Shown in pieces: positions 1-7,459 of a stretch of DNA of 13,214 nt. Under the pieces are notes generated by a model. The model saw nothing but the letters and a program-made list of their open reading frames with translations, did not search any database and was not told the origin of the DNA. The position numbers and the translations under genes were made by a program. Each line of letters begins with the position of its first letter. Position 1 is the stretch's first letter. The DNA is from Acidimicrobiaceae bacterium. GTDB taxonomy: Bacteria; Actinomycetota; Acidimicrobiia; Acidimicrobiales; Bog-793. The stretch spans positions 1 through 13,214 of the forward strand of contig DAHUZG010000225.1 in assembly GCA_027306715.1 (NCBI GenBank), in the 5' to 3' direction.

Positions 1-828
1 GCGGCGGCCCACGCCGCCGGGCGCTTTGCCGCCAGCCACGCGCCGGGCGCGCCGGTCCGCGCCGTCGACGCCCACCCGAGCTCCGCCGTGCTGAGCGAGG
101 GCAAGACGCTGTACGACGAGAGCTGCTCGAGCTGCCACGGCCTCGGAGCGGCCGGCAGCTCGCTGGCGCCCAATCTGCGCGGGCTCGGCTCAGGGGTCGC
201 CTACCTCTGGATGGCGAGCGGCTGGATGCCGCTGGCGAACCCGACGAGCCAGCCGATACCTAAGCCGCCGTTCTTCACGCACAGCCAGATCGTGGCGATC
301 GCCTCCTACGTCGCCTCGCTCGCGCCCGGCGGCTTGCCGATCTACTCGGTCGACCTCTCACATGCGAGCGAGGGGGTCGGGCTTGACGTCTTCGCCTTGA
401 ACTGCGCTCCCTGCCACACCATCACCGGGGTCGGCGACGCCCTCTCGGACGGCAACTTCGCCCCGAGCCTGCACGCCGTCAACGCCACCCAGGTCGCCGA
501 GGCGGTCCGCAGCGGACCCGGCAACATGCCGGTGTTCAGCAGCCACGTGATCTCCAACCGCCAGCTCGCCGACCTGGCCGCCTATGTGACCAAGGAGATC
601 GGGCACCCGACCAACCCCGGCGGCCTCGGTCTCGGCGGCGTCGGGCCGGTCGCGGAAGGGTTCATCGCCCTCTTCATCGGCGTCGGCGCCTGTGTCGTCG
701 GGGCGCTCTGGATCGGCGAGCGCGCCGAGGAGGAGCGCAGCGGGCACCCCGGCCCGAAGGAGCCGCACGACGGAGACGGCAGCGGACCGTCGCAGGGACC
801 CGACGGTGCAGAGATGATCCATGCCTGA
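1..828 (+). CDS. qcrC: Cytochrome bc1 complex diheme cytochrome c subunit (5' partial)
   Basis: This is the diheme cytochrome c of the actinobacterial quinol:cytochrome c reductase. It passes electrons from the Rieske protein to the aa3 oxidase, and the heme domains face outside the membrane. The frame is open from base 1, so the first methionine-like codon (GTG at 88) is internal and the true start, signal/anchor helix included, lies upstream. About 275 codons are visible. Two heme c sites are seen: CSSCH shortly after the GTG at 88, and CAPCH about 95 residues later. Candidate axial methionines are in GWMPLANP and GPGNMPVF. A single hydrophobic segment (FIALFIGVGACVVGALWIG) near the end anchors the protein, followed by an acidic, Gly/Pro-rich tail. 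The stop TGA (826-828) overlaps the qcrA start by 8 bases. By the usual actinobacterial order, ctaE (oxidase subunit III) would be expected just upstream; that is inference. Confidence 0.93.
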   Translation, partial: AAAHAAGRFAASHAPGAPVRAVDAHPSSAVLSEGKTLYDESCSSCHGLGAAGSSLAPNLRGLGSGVAYLWMASGWMPLANPTSQPIPKPPFFTHSQIVAIASYVASLAPGGLPIYSVDLSHASEGVGLDVFALNCAPCHTITGVGDALSDGNFAPSLHAVNATQVAEAVRSGPGNMPVFSSHVISNRQLADLAAYVTKEIGHPTNPGGLGLGGVGPVAEGFIALFIGVGACVVGALWIGERAEEERSGHPGPKEPHDGDGSGPSQGPDGAEMIHA

Positions 829-1840
829 CGAGCGCGAAAGCCGGCCTGGCGGCGAGCACGCTGGCGGGCCCGGCGACGGGCTGAGTCGGCCGACGATCCA
901 CGCCTCCGACGGGCGCGGCTCGGCGGTCTCGGTCGCGAAGACCCCCGCCGACGCACCGCAGCTGCAGATCGGCGCCAAGCACCCCCGGCGGGCCGAGGTG
1001 ACCGCGGCGGCCCTGCTCGTTCTCGCGGTGCTGGCCTTCGCCGGCTTCGGCGCCGTCTACATACAAGGCGCCAGCAACCCTTGGCTCGGCGGGACCCTCG
1101 GGGCGGGCATGCTCTTCTTCGGCGCCGGGACCGTCGTCTGGGGCAAGTACCTGATGCCGCGGGGCCCGTTCGAGGAGGAGCGCCACCTGATGGCGGCCGA
1201 TCCGCAGCAGCGGGCCGACCTCGTCGCCGACTTCGCCAGCCGCGGCAGGGTCGCCGTCCAGCGGCGCGGCTTTCTCACCAAGCTGCTCGCTGCCGGCGGT
1301 GCCGTGATGGGCGTCGTGCTCGCCTTCCCGCTGCTGCGCTCGCTCGGCCCGAAGCCGGGCCTCACCCTCTACACGACGAAGTGGAAGAAGGGCTCCTACC
1401 TGACCACGATCTACAACCAGCGGCTGCATGTCGACGACGTGGCGGTCGGTGGCATCGTCACGGTCTTCCCCGAGGACGACGTCGGCAGCGCCGTGTCCCA
1501 GACCGTGCTCATCCGCTACCAGTCGGGCGGGTATGCCCCGACGCCGTTTCCCGAGCGCCAGAGCTGGGGTCCGCACGGATATCTCGCCTTCTCCAAGGTG
1601 TGCACCCATGCCGGCTGCCCGGTGAGCTTGTGGGAGAAGCAGCTCGGAAAGCTGGTCTGCCCCTGCCACCAGTCGATGTTCATCGTCGCCGACGCCGCTG
1701 AGCCGGTCTTCGGCCCGGCGCCGCGGCCGCTGCCGCAGTTGCCGCTCTATGTCGACTCGAAGGGGTACCTCCGTGCCCAGGGCGGCTTCGACGAGCCGAT
1801 CGGGCCGGGTTTCTGGTCACGAGGAGCCGGCCCGCAATGA
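821..1840 (+). CDS. qcrA: Cytochrome bc1 complex Rieske iron-sulfur subunit
   Basis: This subunit carries the [2Fe-2S] cluster that takes the first electron from quinol at the Qo site. The 339-residue protein has the actinobacterial form, with three membrane segments rather than one: about residues 59-83, 88-112 and, after a twin-arginine-like RRGFL at 148-152, about 153-175. The C-terminal Rieske domain has box 1 CTHAGCP (C261, H263, C266) and box 2 CPCHQSMF (C280, C282, H283). C261, H263, C280 and H283 would bind the cluster, and C266 and C282 would form the stabilising disulfide. The ATG at 821 is supported by its 8-base overlap with the end of qcrC. The stop overlaps the qcrB start as ATGA, which indicates coupled translation of the three subunits. 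The first ~55 residues are a hydrophilic Gly/Pro-rich cytoplasmic extension. Confidence 0.96.
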   Translation: MPDERESRPGGEHAGGPGDGLSRPTIHASDGRGSAVSVAKTPADAPQLQIGAKHPRRAEVTAAALLVLAVLAFAGFGAVYIQGASNPWLGGTLGAGMLFFGAGTVVWGKYLMPRGPFEEERHLMAADPQQRADLVADFASRGRVAVQRRGFLTKLLAAGGAVMGVVLAFPLLRSLGPKPGLTLYTTKWKKGSYLTTIYNQRLHVDDVAVGGIVTVFPEDDVGSAVSQTVLIRYQSGGYAPTPFPERQSWGPHGYLAFSKVCTHAGCPVSLWEKQLGKLVCPCHQSMFIVADAAEPVFGPAPRPLPQLPLYVDSKGYLRAQGGFDEPIGPGFWSRGAGPQ

Positions 1841-3378
1841 GCGCGCAGATGAGCGAGCGAGCCTACGCGTGGGTCGACGACAGGCTGGCGATCTCGCGCG
1901 GCGGCCGCAAGCTGCTCGACAAGATCTTCCCCGACCACTGGTCGTTCATGATCGGCGAGATAGCGCTCTACTCCTTTCTCGTCCTGGTGGTCACCGGCAT
2001 CTTCCTCACGCTCTATTACGTCCCCTCGGGCAGCGACACCGTCTACCACGGCGCCTACGCGCCCCTTGTCGGCCAGAAGATGTCGATCTCGTACGCCTCG
2101 ACGCTCGATCTCAGCTTCGGGGTGCGCGCCGGCTTGCTGATGCGCCAGGCGCATCACTGGGCGGCGGACATCTTCATCGGCTCGATCGTCGTGCACATGC
2201 TGAGGGTGTTCTTCACGGGCGCCTACCGCAAGCCGCGCGAGATCAACTGGATCGTCGGTGCCACACTGCTCACGCTGGCGATCTTCAACGGCTTCCTCGG
2301 CTACTCCCTGCCCGACGACCTCATCTCCGGAACAGGACTCAGGATCGGCTTCTCGATCCTCGAGTCGATCCCGATCGTCGGGCAGTTCCTGGCGGTCTGG
2401 CTGTTCGGAGGCAACTACCCCGGCACCGCCGCCATCATCCCCCGCTTCTTCATCATCCACGTGCTGATCCTGCCGCTCGTCATCATCGGGCTGATCAGCG
2501 CCCACCTGGCGATGATCATCCGCCACAAGCACACCCAGTTCCCGGGCAACGGCGCCCGCGAGGACAATGTGGTCGGCTCGCCGCTGTGGCCGGTCTACGC
2601 CGCCAAGGCCCAGGGCTTCTTCTTCCTCACCACCGGCATCACGTTCCTGCTCGGGGCTTTCGTCCAGATCAACCCGATCTGGCTGTACGGGCCGTACGAG
2701 CCGTACAAGGTGAGCTACGCCGTGCAGCCCGACTGGTACATGGGATGGCTCGACGGAGCGCTGCGCGTCATGCCGGCATGGGAGATCCACCTTCCCGGCC
2801 ACATGATCCCGAACGCCTTCTTCCCCGGCATCCTGCTGCCGGGCCTCACCTTCGGCGCGATCTATGCCTATCCCTTCATCGAGGCCAAGCTCACCGGAGA
2901 TCGGCGCGAGCACCATCTGCTCGACCGGCCCCGCGACCATCCGATCCGGACCTCTATCGGCGCCTCGGTGTTCGCCTTCTATTTCGTGATGTTCGGAGCG
3001 AGCGCCACCGACGTGCTCGCCAATTACCTGCACCTCGATCTCAACTACGTCCTCGTGTTCTTCCGCTACGTGACCGTCGTCGTGCCGCTGCTCGTGCTCG
3101 CGATCGCCTACAAGCTGTGCAAGGAGCTTCAGGGCACCGACGGCGGTGGCCGGCGAAAGCGTGCCAACGTCGTCATGCGCAGCGCCACGGGCGCCTACTC
3201 GACGGTGCCGGTCGCTCCCCATCCCGGCGACGTGCAGGCCGCTCTCGAGCCGGTGGCGATCGACGAGGTCGAGCTCGTGCCTGTGCTCGTCAACGGGGGG
3301 AACGGCGACGGGACGACGGCGCCGCCTGCTGACGGCGACGGCGAGCACGTGTACCGGATCCCGCGCGAGTACCGCTGA
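1837..3378 (+). CDS. qcrB: Cytochrome bc1 complex cytochrome b subunit
   Basis: This is the membrane core of the bc1 complex, carrying hemes bL and bH and the Qo and Qi quinone sites. The 513-residue protein has the expected heme histidines: H106 and H120 (14 apart, in the stretch RQAHHW...VVH) and H208 and H223 (15 apart, in RFFIIH...SAH). The Qo-site motif is PDWY (298-301), the actinobacterial version of PEWY. At least eight hydrophobic helices are visible. The last ~85 residues, from about 430, form a hydrophilic tail ending VYRIPREYR; C-terminal extensions also occur in mycobacterial QcrB. A Shine-Dalgarno-like GAGGAG at 1821-1826 lies 10 bases before the ATG, and the start overlaps the qcrA stop by four bases. 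This protein family is the target of bc1 inhibitors in mycobacteria. Confidence 0.96.
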   Translation: MSAQMSERAYAWVDDRLAISRGGRKLLDKIFPDHWSFMIGEIALYSFLVLVVTGIFLTLYYVPSGSDTVYHGAYAPLVGQKMSISYASTLDLSFGVRAGLLMRQAHHWAADIFIGSIVVHMLRVFFTGAYRKPREINWIVGATLLTLAIFNGFLGYSLPDDLISGTGLRIGFSILESIPIVGQFLAVWLFGGNYPGTAAIIPRFFIIHVLILPLVIIGLISAHLAMIIRHKHTQFPGNGAREDNVVGSPLWPVYAAKAQGFFFLTTGITFLLGAFVQINPIWLYGPYEPYKVSYAVQPDWYMGWLDGALRVMPAWEIHLPGHMIPNAFFPGILLPGLTFGAIYAYPFIEAKLTGDRREHHLLDRPRDHPIRTSIGASVFAFYFVMFGASATDVLANYLHLDLNYVLVFFRYVTVVVPLLVLAIAYKLCKELQGTDGGGRRKRANVVMRSATGAYSTVPVAPHPGDVQAALEPVAIDEVELVPVLVNGGNGDGTTAPPADGDGEHVYRIPREYR

Positions 3379-3461
3379 CCGAGCGCCACCCGGCGTCCCC
3401 GCCACCTCGTCGCGCCCCGGCGCCGGCCGGCGGGGCGCGCCTCGACCGCGCCATCGTCGAG

Positions 3462-4904
3462 GTGGCGGTCGTCGTCCTCCTCGGCTCGGTGATGACGATC
3501 CTCGACTCGACGATCGTCAGCGTCGCCCTGGCGGACCTCGGGCGCAGCTTCAAGGTGTCGGTGACGACGGTGCAGTGGGTGACCACCGGCTACCTCCTGG
3601 CGCTCGCCCTTGTCATCCCGCTCTCGCGCTTCGCCGCCGACGCCTTCGGCGCCAAGCGCGCCTGGCTCTGCTCTCTCGGGCTGTTCCTCGCCGGCTCGAT
3701 GCTCTGCGGGCTGGCCTGGTCGGCGCTCAGCCTGATCTGCTTTCGCGTGCTGCAGGGCCTCGGCGGGGGGATGGTCGTCCCGATCGGGCAGGCGGTGCTC
3801 GCCAGGCAGGCCGGCCCGGAACGGATGGGCCGGGTGATGAGCATCGCCGGCGCCCCCACCTTCCTCGGCCCGATCCTCGGACCGGTCGCCGGAGGGCTCA
3901 TCCTCAGTCACTTCTCGTGGCGTTTCATCTTCTTTGTCAACGTCCCGCTCGGCGTGATCGCCTTGACGCTCGCCAGCCGCATCCTGCCGCGGGCGCAGGC
4001 GGGACCGCGACCGCCGCTCGACGTCGTCGGGCTCTGCCTGGTCTCGCCCGGGCTGTCGCTCGTGGTGGTCGGGCTCGCTTCGGTCGGTGACGCCGGCGGC
4101 TTCTCGAATCTCGCCACGCTCGTCACGCTCCCGCTCGGCCTGGTGCTGCTCGCCGGCTTCGTCGCCCGCCAGCTCGGTGCTGCCAAGCCGCTTCTCGAGC
4201 TGCGGCTGTTCGCCGTGCGCGACTACCGGGTCGCCTGTGTCTGCAGTGCCCTCGTCTCGGCATCGGTGTACGCCACGATGCTGTTGCTGCCGCTTTATTA
4301 CCAGGTCGTGCGCCAGCAGAGCCCGCTGCGGGCGGCGCTGCTGATGATCCCGCAGTCGTTCGGGGCGATGCTCATGACGCCGTTCGCCGGCACGATCTGC
4401 GACCGTGCCGGGCCCCGGCGCGTGGCGGCGTGCGGGTTGGCCGTGATGGCGGCGGGCACCGCCGTGTTCACCGGCGTCACCGCGACGACGAACGAGGGCG
4501 TCCTCTTCCTCGCACAGCTCGTGCGCGGCCTCGGCTTCGGGCTCGCCTACGTGCCGCTGCAGGCAGCCGCCTACCGCCTCGATCGCCGCCTGCTGCCCTC
4601 GGCGACCACGCTCTACAACATCGTCCAGCGCACCGGCAGCACCTTCGCGACGGCTCTAGTGGCCGTCCTGCTGCAGCGGCGCCTCTCGGCCACGGTGCCG
4701 GGCTTCCGACTCGGCGAGACGGCGGTCGTGCACGAGATCGGGCTCCTGCAGCACATCGCCGCCGCCTTTGGAAGCGCCTACTTCGCCAACGTCGCCTTCC
4801 TCGTGCTGGCGTTCGCCGGGGCGCTCCTTCTCTCCGGGAGGTCGGCCGCCGGGCGGCCGGGGAGCGGAGAGCCGCTCGGCTTGGCGCCTGTTCCCGAGGG
4901 CTGA
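3462..4904 (+). CDS. DHA2-family MFS drug/proton antiporter (EmrB/QacA type)
   Basis: This is a proton-driven exporter of the inner membrane, with family hallmarks in order (numbering from GTG 3462): LDSTIVSVAL at 14-23 in helix 1 (motif D1), RFAADAFGAKR at 56-66 (motif A), RVLQGLGGG at 95-103 (motif B), GPILGPVAGG at 136-145 (antiporter motif C) and WRFIFFVNVPLG at 153-164. The family usually has 14 helices, and the length (480 residues) fits. The substrate cannot be read from the sequence. The start is uncertain: GTG 3462 puts helix 1 at residue 1. The frame is open back to a stop at 3330-3332 with no ATG, GTG or TTG before 3462. However, a CTG at 3375 overlaps the qcrB stop as CTGA and would give a natural hydrophilic N-terminus (TERHPASP...) and 509 residues. 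It follows qcrB on the same strand and may be cotranscribed. Confidence 0.9.
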   Translation: MAVVVLLGSVMTILDSTIVSVALADLGRSFKVSVTTVQWVTTGYLLALALVIPLSRFAADAFGAKRAWLCSLGLFLAGSMLCGLAWSALSLICFRVLQGLGGGMVVPIGQAVLARQAGPERMGRVMSIAGAPTFLGPILGPVAGGLILSHFSWRFIFFVNVPLGVIALTLASRILPRAQAGPRPPLDVVGLCLVSPGLSLVVVGLASVGDAGGFSNLATLVTLPLGLVLLAGFVARQLGAAKPLLELRLFAVRDYRVACVCSALVSASVYATMLLLPLYYQVVRQQSPLRAALLMIPQSFGAMLMTPFAGTICDRAGPRRVAACGLAVMAAGTAVFTGVTATTNEGVLFLAQLVRGLGFGLAYVPLQAAAYRLDRRLLPSATTLYNIVQRTGSTFATALVAVLLQRRLSATVPGFRLGETAVVHEIGLLQHIAAAFGSAYFANVAFLVLAFAGALLLSGRSAAGRPGSGEPLGLAPVPEG

Positions 4905-4926
4905 GCGCCGCAGAGCGCGCACCTGT

Positions 4927-4950
4927 GGCGCCGCCGGCCCGGGCGGCGCC
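4927..4950. terminator. Hairpin between the MFS gene and tRNA-Thr
   Basis: A perfect 9-bp inverted repeat, GGCGCCGCC (4927-4935) and GGCGGCGCC (4942-4950), has a 6-base loop. It lies between the plus-strand MFS gene and the 3' end of the minus-strand tRNA-Thr. No T-run follows on either strand. It could end transcription from both sides, as many T-less GC hairpins are thought to do in actinobacteria. Confidence 0.55.
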
Positions 4951-4983
4951 GGCCAGGGGCGGCTCTTGGCCCGGAGCTCTTCG

Positions 4984-5056
4984 AGCCGGTGGTCGGACTC
5001 GAACCGACGGCCTGGCGATTACAAGTCGCCTGCGCTACCAGCTGCGCCACACCGGC
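4984..5056 (-). tRNA. tRNA-Thr (anticodon TGT)
   Basis: Read on the minus strand, the gene starts with GCCGGTG (5056-5050), which pairs with CACCGGC (4991-4985), and has a T discriminator base at 4984. The anticodon stem GGCGA/TCGCC encloses the loop CTTGTAA, giving anticodon TGT, which reads ACA threonine codons. The T arm GTCGGTTCGAGTCCGAC is intact. The 73-base gene does not encode CCA. It is convergent with the MFS gene and lies downstream of the PAP2-like gene on the same strand. Confidence 0.95.
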
Positions 5057-5095
5057 GAGGTGCGTCCCATCCTCCCACAGCGACCCCTCGGACAC

Positions 5096-5137
5096 CGCAG
5101 CGATCCCGCCGCAGCGATCCCGCCGCAGCGATCCGGC
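5096..5137. repeat. Three tandem copies of a 14-bp unit
   Basis: The unit CGCAGCGATCCCGC occurs exactly at 5096-5109 and 5110-5123. A third copy at 5124-5137 has one change (CGCAGCGATCCGGC). It lies just downstream of the PAP2-like gene on the minus strand. A comparable three-copy 14-bp array follows larC at 8743-8784. Confidence 0.9.
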
Positions 5138-5153
5138 GCGGCCGTCCGGCCGC
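5138..5153 (-). terminator. Inverted repeat after the PAP2-like gene
   Basis: GCGGCCG (5138-5144) and CGGCCGC (5147-5153) form a 7-bp inverted repeat with a 2-base spacer, in practice a 6-bp stem with a tetraloop. It lies 21 bases past the minus-strand stop of the PAP2-like gene and has no T-run. It may be a terminator, but GC-rich palindromes arise easily by chance here. Confidence 0.3.
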
Positions 5154-5173
5154 CGCCGGCAGCGGGAGTGTCC

Positions 5174-5968
5174 TCACTCCGCCGGCGGCTCGCCGGACCT
5201 CTGTGGCGGCGCCGGGAAGATCGAGACGGCCCTGCCCGGCCGCGGCGCGGGCAGCGGAGCGTCGACCCGCCGCGGCGGCGGCAAGCCGGCGTCGCCCCGC
5301 TCCGAACCCGTCTCGAGCAGTCGCACCGAGCCGGTGGCGGCGATCGGCACCGGGTGCGCCGCCGGCCCTGCGCCGGCGATCGGGCGCGCCAGCGCGGCGA
5401 GGTCGCCGCTCAACGAGGTCGGGACCCGCCCGACGTCGACACCGTCGCCCCGGCGGTGGACGAGCGGGATGGCGAAGACGGCGACGGCGGCGCCGAGGAG
5501 CAGGCCAACGAGGGCGTCGGTCGGGAAGTAGGCGCCGACGTAGATGCCGGCGAAAGCGACCAGCAGCGCGACGGGCGCGGCGACGGCCCCGAGGGCGCGC
5601 TCGCCGAGCACGAAGAGAACGACGAGCACCGCACCGGCGAGCGTGGCGTGCAGGTCGGGAAGCGGCGACCCGCCCGGATGGGCACCGAGCACCTCGATGC
5701 CGGAGAGCGCGGCGAACGGTCGCGGCCGGTTGAGGAGGTGGGAGATCGCTTCACCGAGCCCGAGGGCGAGCAGCACCGCTGCCAGCGAGCCGGCAGCCAG
5801 CCGTGCCGAGGCTCTCGAGCGTCGCCAGCCGGCGTGCGCGAGTCCGGCCAGCAGCAGAGCGACGACGACCACCAGCCCGACCGTCCCGGCGAGAGCCTCG
5901 AAGACGGGGTGCGCCCAGCTGCTGTGCTCGGCGAGCCGGTTGATGTCGAGGAAGATCGAGGTGTTCAC
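5174..5968 (-). CDS. PAP2-fold membrane protein with degenerate phosphatase active site
   Basis: This 264-residue integral membrane protein has the layout of type 2 phosphatidic acid phosphatases, which remove phosphate from lipid phosphates such as undecaprenyl pyrophosphate. There are about five hydrophobic helices in residues 1-170, then a Pro/Arg/Ala-rich, probably disordered tail (about 170-264). The three signature motifs are recognisable but altered. In C1 (K-x6-RP) the Lys is S76, while R83-P84 remain. C2 (PSGH) reads PDLH (104-107), keeping H107. In C3 (SR-x5-H-x3-D) the Ser is A140, the Arg is G141, the nucleophile His is Y147, and D151 remains. Loss of the nucleophile implies no classical PAP2 catalysis; a binding or scaffolding role is conceivable. 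The GTG start is preceded by GGGGGG on the minus strand. It is divergent from sqd1. Confidence 0.8.
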   Translation of the reverse strand: MNTSIFLDINRLAEHSSWAHPVFEALAGTVGLVVVVALLLAGLAHAGWRRSRASARLAAGSLAAVLLALGLGEAISHLLNRPRPFAALSGIEVLGAHPGGSPLPDLHATLAGAVLVVLFVLGERALGAVAAPVALLVAFAGIYVGAYFPTDALVGLLLGAAVAVFAIPLVHRRGDGVDVGRVPTSLSGDLAALARPIAGAGPAAHPVPIAATGSVRLLETGSERGDAGLPPPRRVDAPLPAPRPGRAVSIFPAPPQRSGEPPAE

Positions 5969-6203
5969 GAGCCCCCCGCGTCAGCCTTGCTCACAGCGTC
6001 CACCAACGTAGTAGATGTCGAGCAGCAGGCCGTGGCGCTCGACTACGATCTTCCGGAACCTCGCGGCAGGCACGGCGCGTCGGGTGTGACGGCACCCTAC
6101 GCTGCCGCTCCTCGGCAGCGGCGTGACCCTGGGAGCATGCGACGGGGGCGGCCCTCCGTCGCCATCGACAACCCGGCCCTATCGACAGAAGGATGAGACG
6201 CGG
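5969..6203. promoter_or_regulatory. Divergent intergenic region between the PAP2-like gene and sqd1
   Basis: These 235 bases must hold the promoters for both divergent genes. On the plus strand TACGAT (6044-6049) resembles a -10 box but has no good -35 partner. On the minus strand TACGTT (6010-6005) is similarly weak. An 8-bp perfect inverted repeat, CGCTGCCG (6100-6107) and CGGCAGCG (6113-6120), with a 5-base loop, lies ~84 bases before the sqd1 start and could be a leader hairpin or operator. GAAGGA at 6188-6193 is the likely sqd1 ribosome binding site. Nothing here allows a named regulator. Confidence 0.45.
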
Positions 6204-7403
6204 ATGCGCATCTTGGTACTCGGCGGCGACGGCTACCTCGGCTGGCCCACGGCGCTGCACCTCTCGCAGCAAGGTCACGACGTCGGAATCGTCGACAACC
6301 TCATCCGGCGCCACTACGACGAGGAGATGGGCGTCAGCTCGGTTGTCCCGATCCGCCAGCTGCAGCGTCGCGTCGCCACCTGGAAAGAGGTCTCGGGCAA
6401 CACCATCGAGCCGTTCGTCGGCGACCTCAACGACCATCAGTTCGTGACCCGCGTGCTCCAGCAGTTCGAGCCGGAGGCGGTCGTCCACTTCGCCGAGCAG
6501 CGCAGCGCGCCGTACTCGATGATCGACCGCGAGCACGCTGTCTACACCCAGGTCAACAACGTCGTCGGGACGCTCAACCTGCTCTACGCGATCGCCGAGC
6601 TCAATCCCGCCATCCACCTCGTCAAGCTCGGGACGATGGGGGAGTACGGGGCCCCGAACATCGAGATCGAGGAAGGGTTCATCGAGGTCACCCACAAGGG
6701 ACGGACCGACCTGCTGCCGTTCCCGAAGCAGCCGGCGTCCTTCTACCACCTATCCAAGGTGCACGACAGCCACAACATCATGTTCGCCTGCCGGATCTGG
6801 GGGCTCCGCTCGACGGACCTCAACCAGGGCATCGTCTACGGCCAGCACACGCCGGAGACGGCGCTTCACGCCGACCTCGAGACTCGCTACGACTACGACG
6901 CCGTCTTCGGCACCGTGCTCAACCGATTCGCTGTCCAGGCAGCGGTCGGCTACCCGCTCACCGTCTACGGCAAGGGGGGCCAGACAAGGGCGATGCTCGA
7001 CATCCACGACACCCTCGCCTGTGTCGAGCTCACGTGCAACAACCCTCCGGCCGAGGGCGAGTACCGGGTGTTCAACCAGTTCACCGAGTCGCACTCGGTG
7101 CGTGACCTCGCCGAGCGCGTCGCCAAGGTCGGCAGCGGCATCGCAGGCCTCGGGGAGGTGCGGATCGAATCGATCCCCGACCCGCGGGTCGAGAAGGAAG
7201 AGCACTACTACTCGGCGGTGACGACCAAGCTGCCCGCCCTCGGGCTGCAGCCCCACCTTCTCAGCGACGAGACCATCGCCCACCTGATCGAGACGGCCGT
7301 CAAGCACCGTCACCGGGTCAATGTCGAGGCGATCCGCCCGACGGTGAACTGGCGCACCACCAAGTCAGAGGTCAGCGTCTCCGGAGGCGCTGTCGGCGAG
7401 TGA
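6204..7403 (+). CDS. sqd1: UDP-sulfoquinovose synthase (Sqd1/SqdB/Agl3 family)
   Basis: This NAD-dependent short-chain dehydrogenase-type enzyme converts UDP-glucose and sulfite to UDP-sulfoquinovose, the sugar donor for the sulfolipid SQDG or for sulfoquinovose-containing glycans. The 399-residue protein follows plant Sqd1 closely as I recall that sequence. It has the Rossmann glycine motif GGDGYLG (7-13), EQRSAPYSMIDR (98-109), GTMGEYG (143-149) with the catalytic Thr144, and the YHLSK pair Y181/K185. Further conserved blocks are DLNQGIVYG (205-213), DYDAVFGTVLNRF (230-242), VYGKGGQTR (254-262) and RVFNQFTE (288-295). The ATG at 6204 is chosen because the Rossmann strand begins there and GAAGGA lies ~10 bases upstream; the longer frame from 6123 has no family-like residues. 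No sulfolipid glycosyltransferase (sqdX) is visible nearby. The stop codon enters a strong hairpin. Confidence 0.95.
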   Translation: MRILVLGGDGYLGWPTALHLSQQGHDVGIVDNLIRRHYDEEMGVSSVVPIRQLQRRVATWKEVSGNTIEPFVGDLNDHQFVTRVLQQFEPEAVVHFAEQRSAPYSMIDREHAVYTQVNNVVGTLNLLYAIAELNPAIHLVKLGTMGEYGAPNIEIEEGFIEVTHKGRTDLLPFPKQPASFYHLSKVHDSHNIMFACRIWGLRSTDLNQGIVYGQHTPETALHADLETRYDYDAVFGTVLNRFAVQAAVGYPLTVYGKGGQTRAMLDIHDTLACVELTCNNPPAEGEYRVFNQFTESHSVRDLAERVAKVGSGIAGLGEVRIESIPDPRVEKEEHYYSAVTTKLPALGLQPHLLSDETIAHLIETAVKHRHRVNVEAIRPTVNWRTTKSEVSVSGGAVGE

Positions 7404-7439
7404 TCTGACCGCCGCGCCGCCCGGCGTGGCGGTCAGATC
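7402..7439. terminator. Long hairpin at the sqd1 stop codon
   Basis: GATCTGACCGCC (7402-7413) and GGCGGTCAGATC (7428-7439) are a perfect 12-bp inverted repeat. The inner bases (7414-7418 with 7423-7427, one G-T pair) extend the stem to 17 bp around a tetraloop. It starts inside the TGA of sqd1 and has no following T-run. It probably ends the sqd1 transcript and separates it from the next gene. Confidence 0.65.
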
Positions 7440-7459
7440 GCTCGCTCGACGTCGACACG

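Larger units (their letters stand above)
5057..5173. other. Intergenic region between tRNA-Thr and the PAP2-like gene
   Basis: This holds the 3' flank of the PAP2-like gene: a three-copy 14-bp tandem repeat and a 7-bp inverted repeat, each described separately. I see no open reading frame with coding signals and no clear tRNA promoter. Confidence 0.6.

Noticed and set aside
1747..3405. A 552-codon minus-strand open frame opposite qcrB
   Set aside because: qcrB has heme histidines and the PDWY motif; the opposite frame is a charged, low-complexity shadow.
6044..6049. TACGAT as the sqd1 promoter -10
   Set aside because: There is no acceptable -35 at the right distance, and it is ~155 bases from the start codon; noted only as a weak element.
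4430..6196. A 588-codon plus-strand open frame covering tRNA-Thr and the PAP2-like gene
   Set aside because: It runs through the tRNA and across genes on both strands, and is Arg/Ala-rich without any domain.
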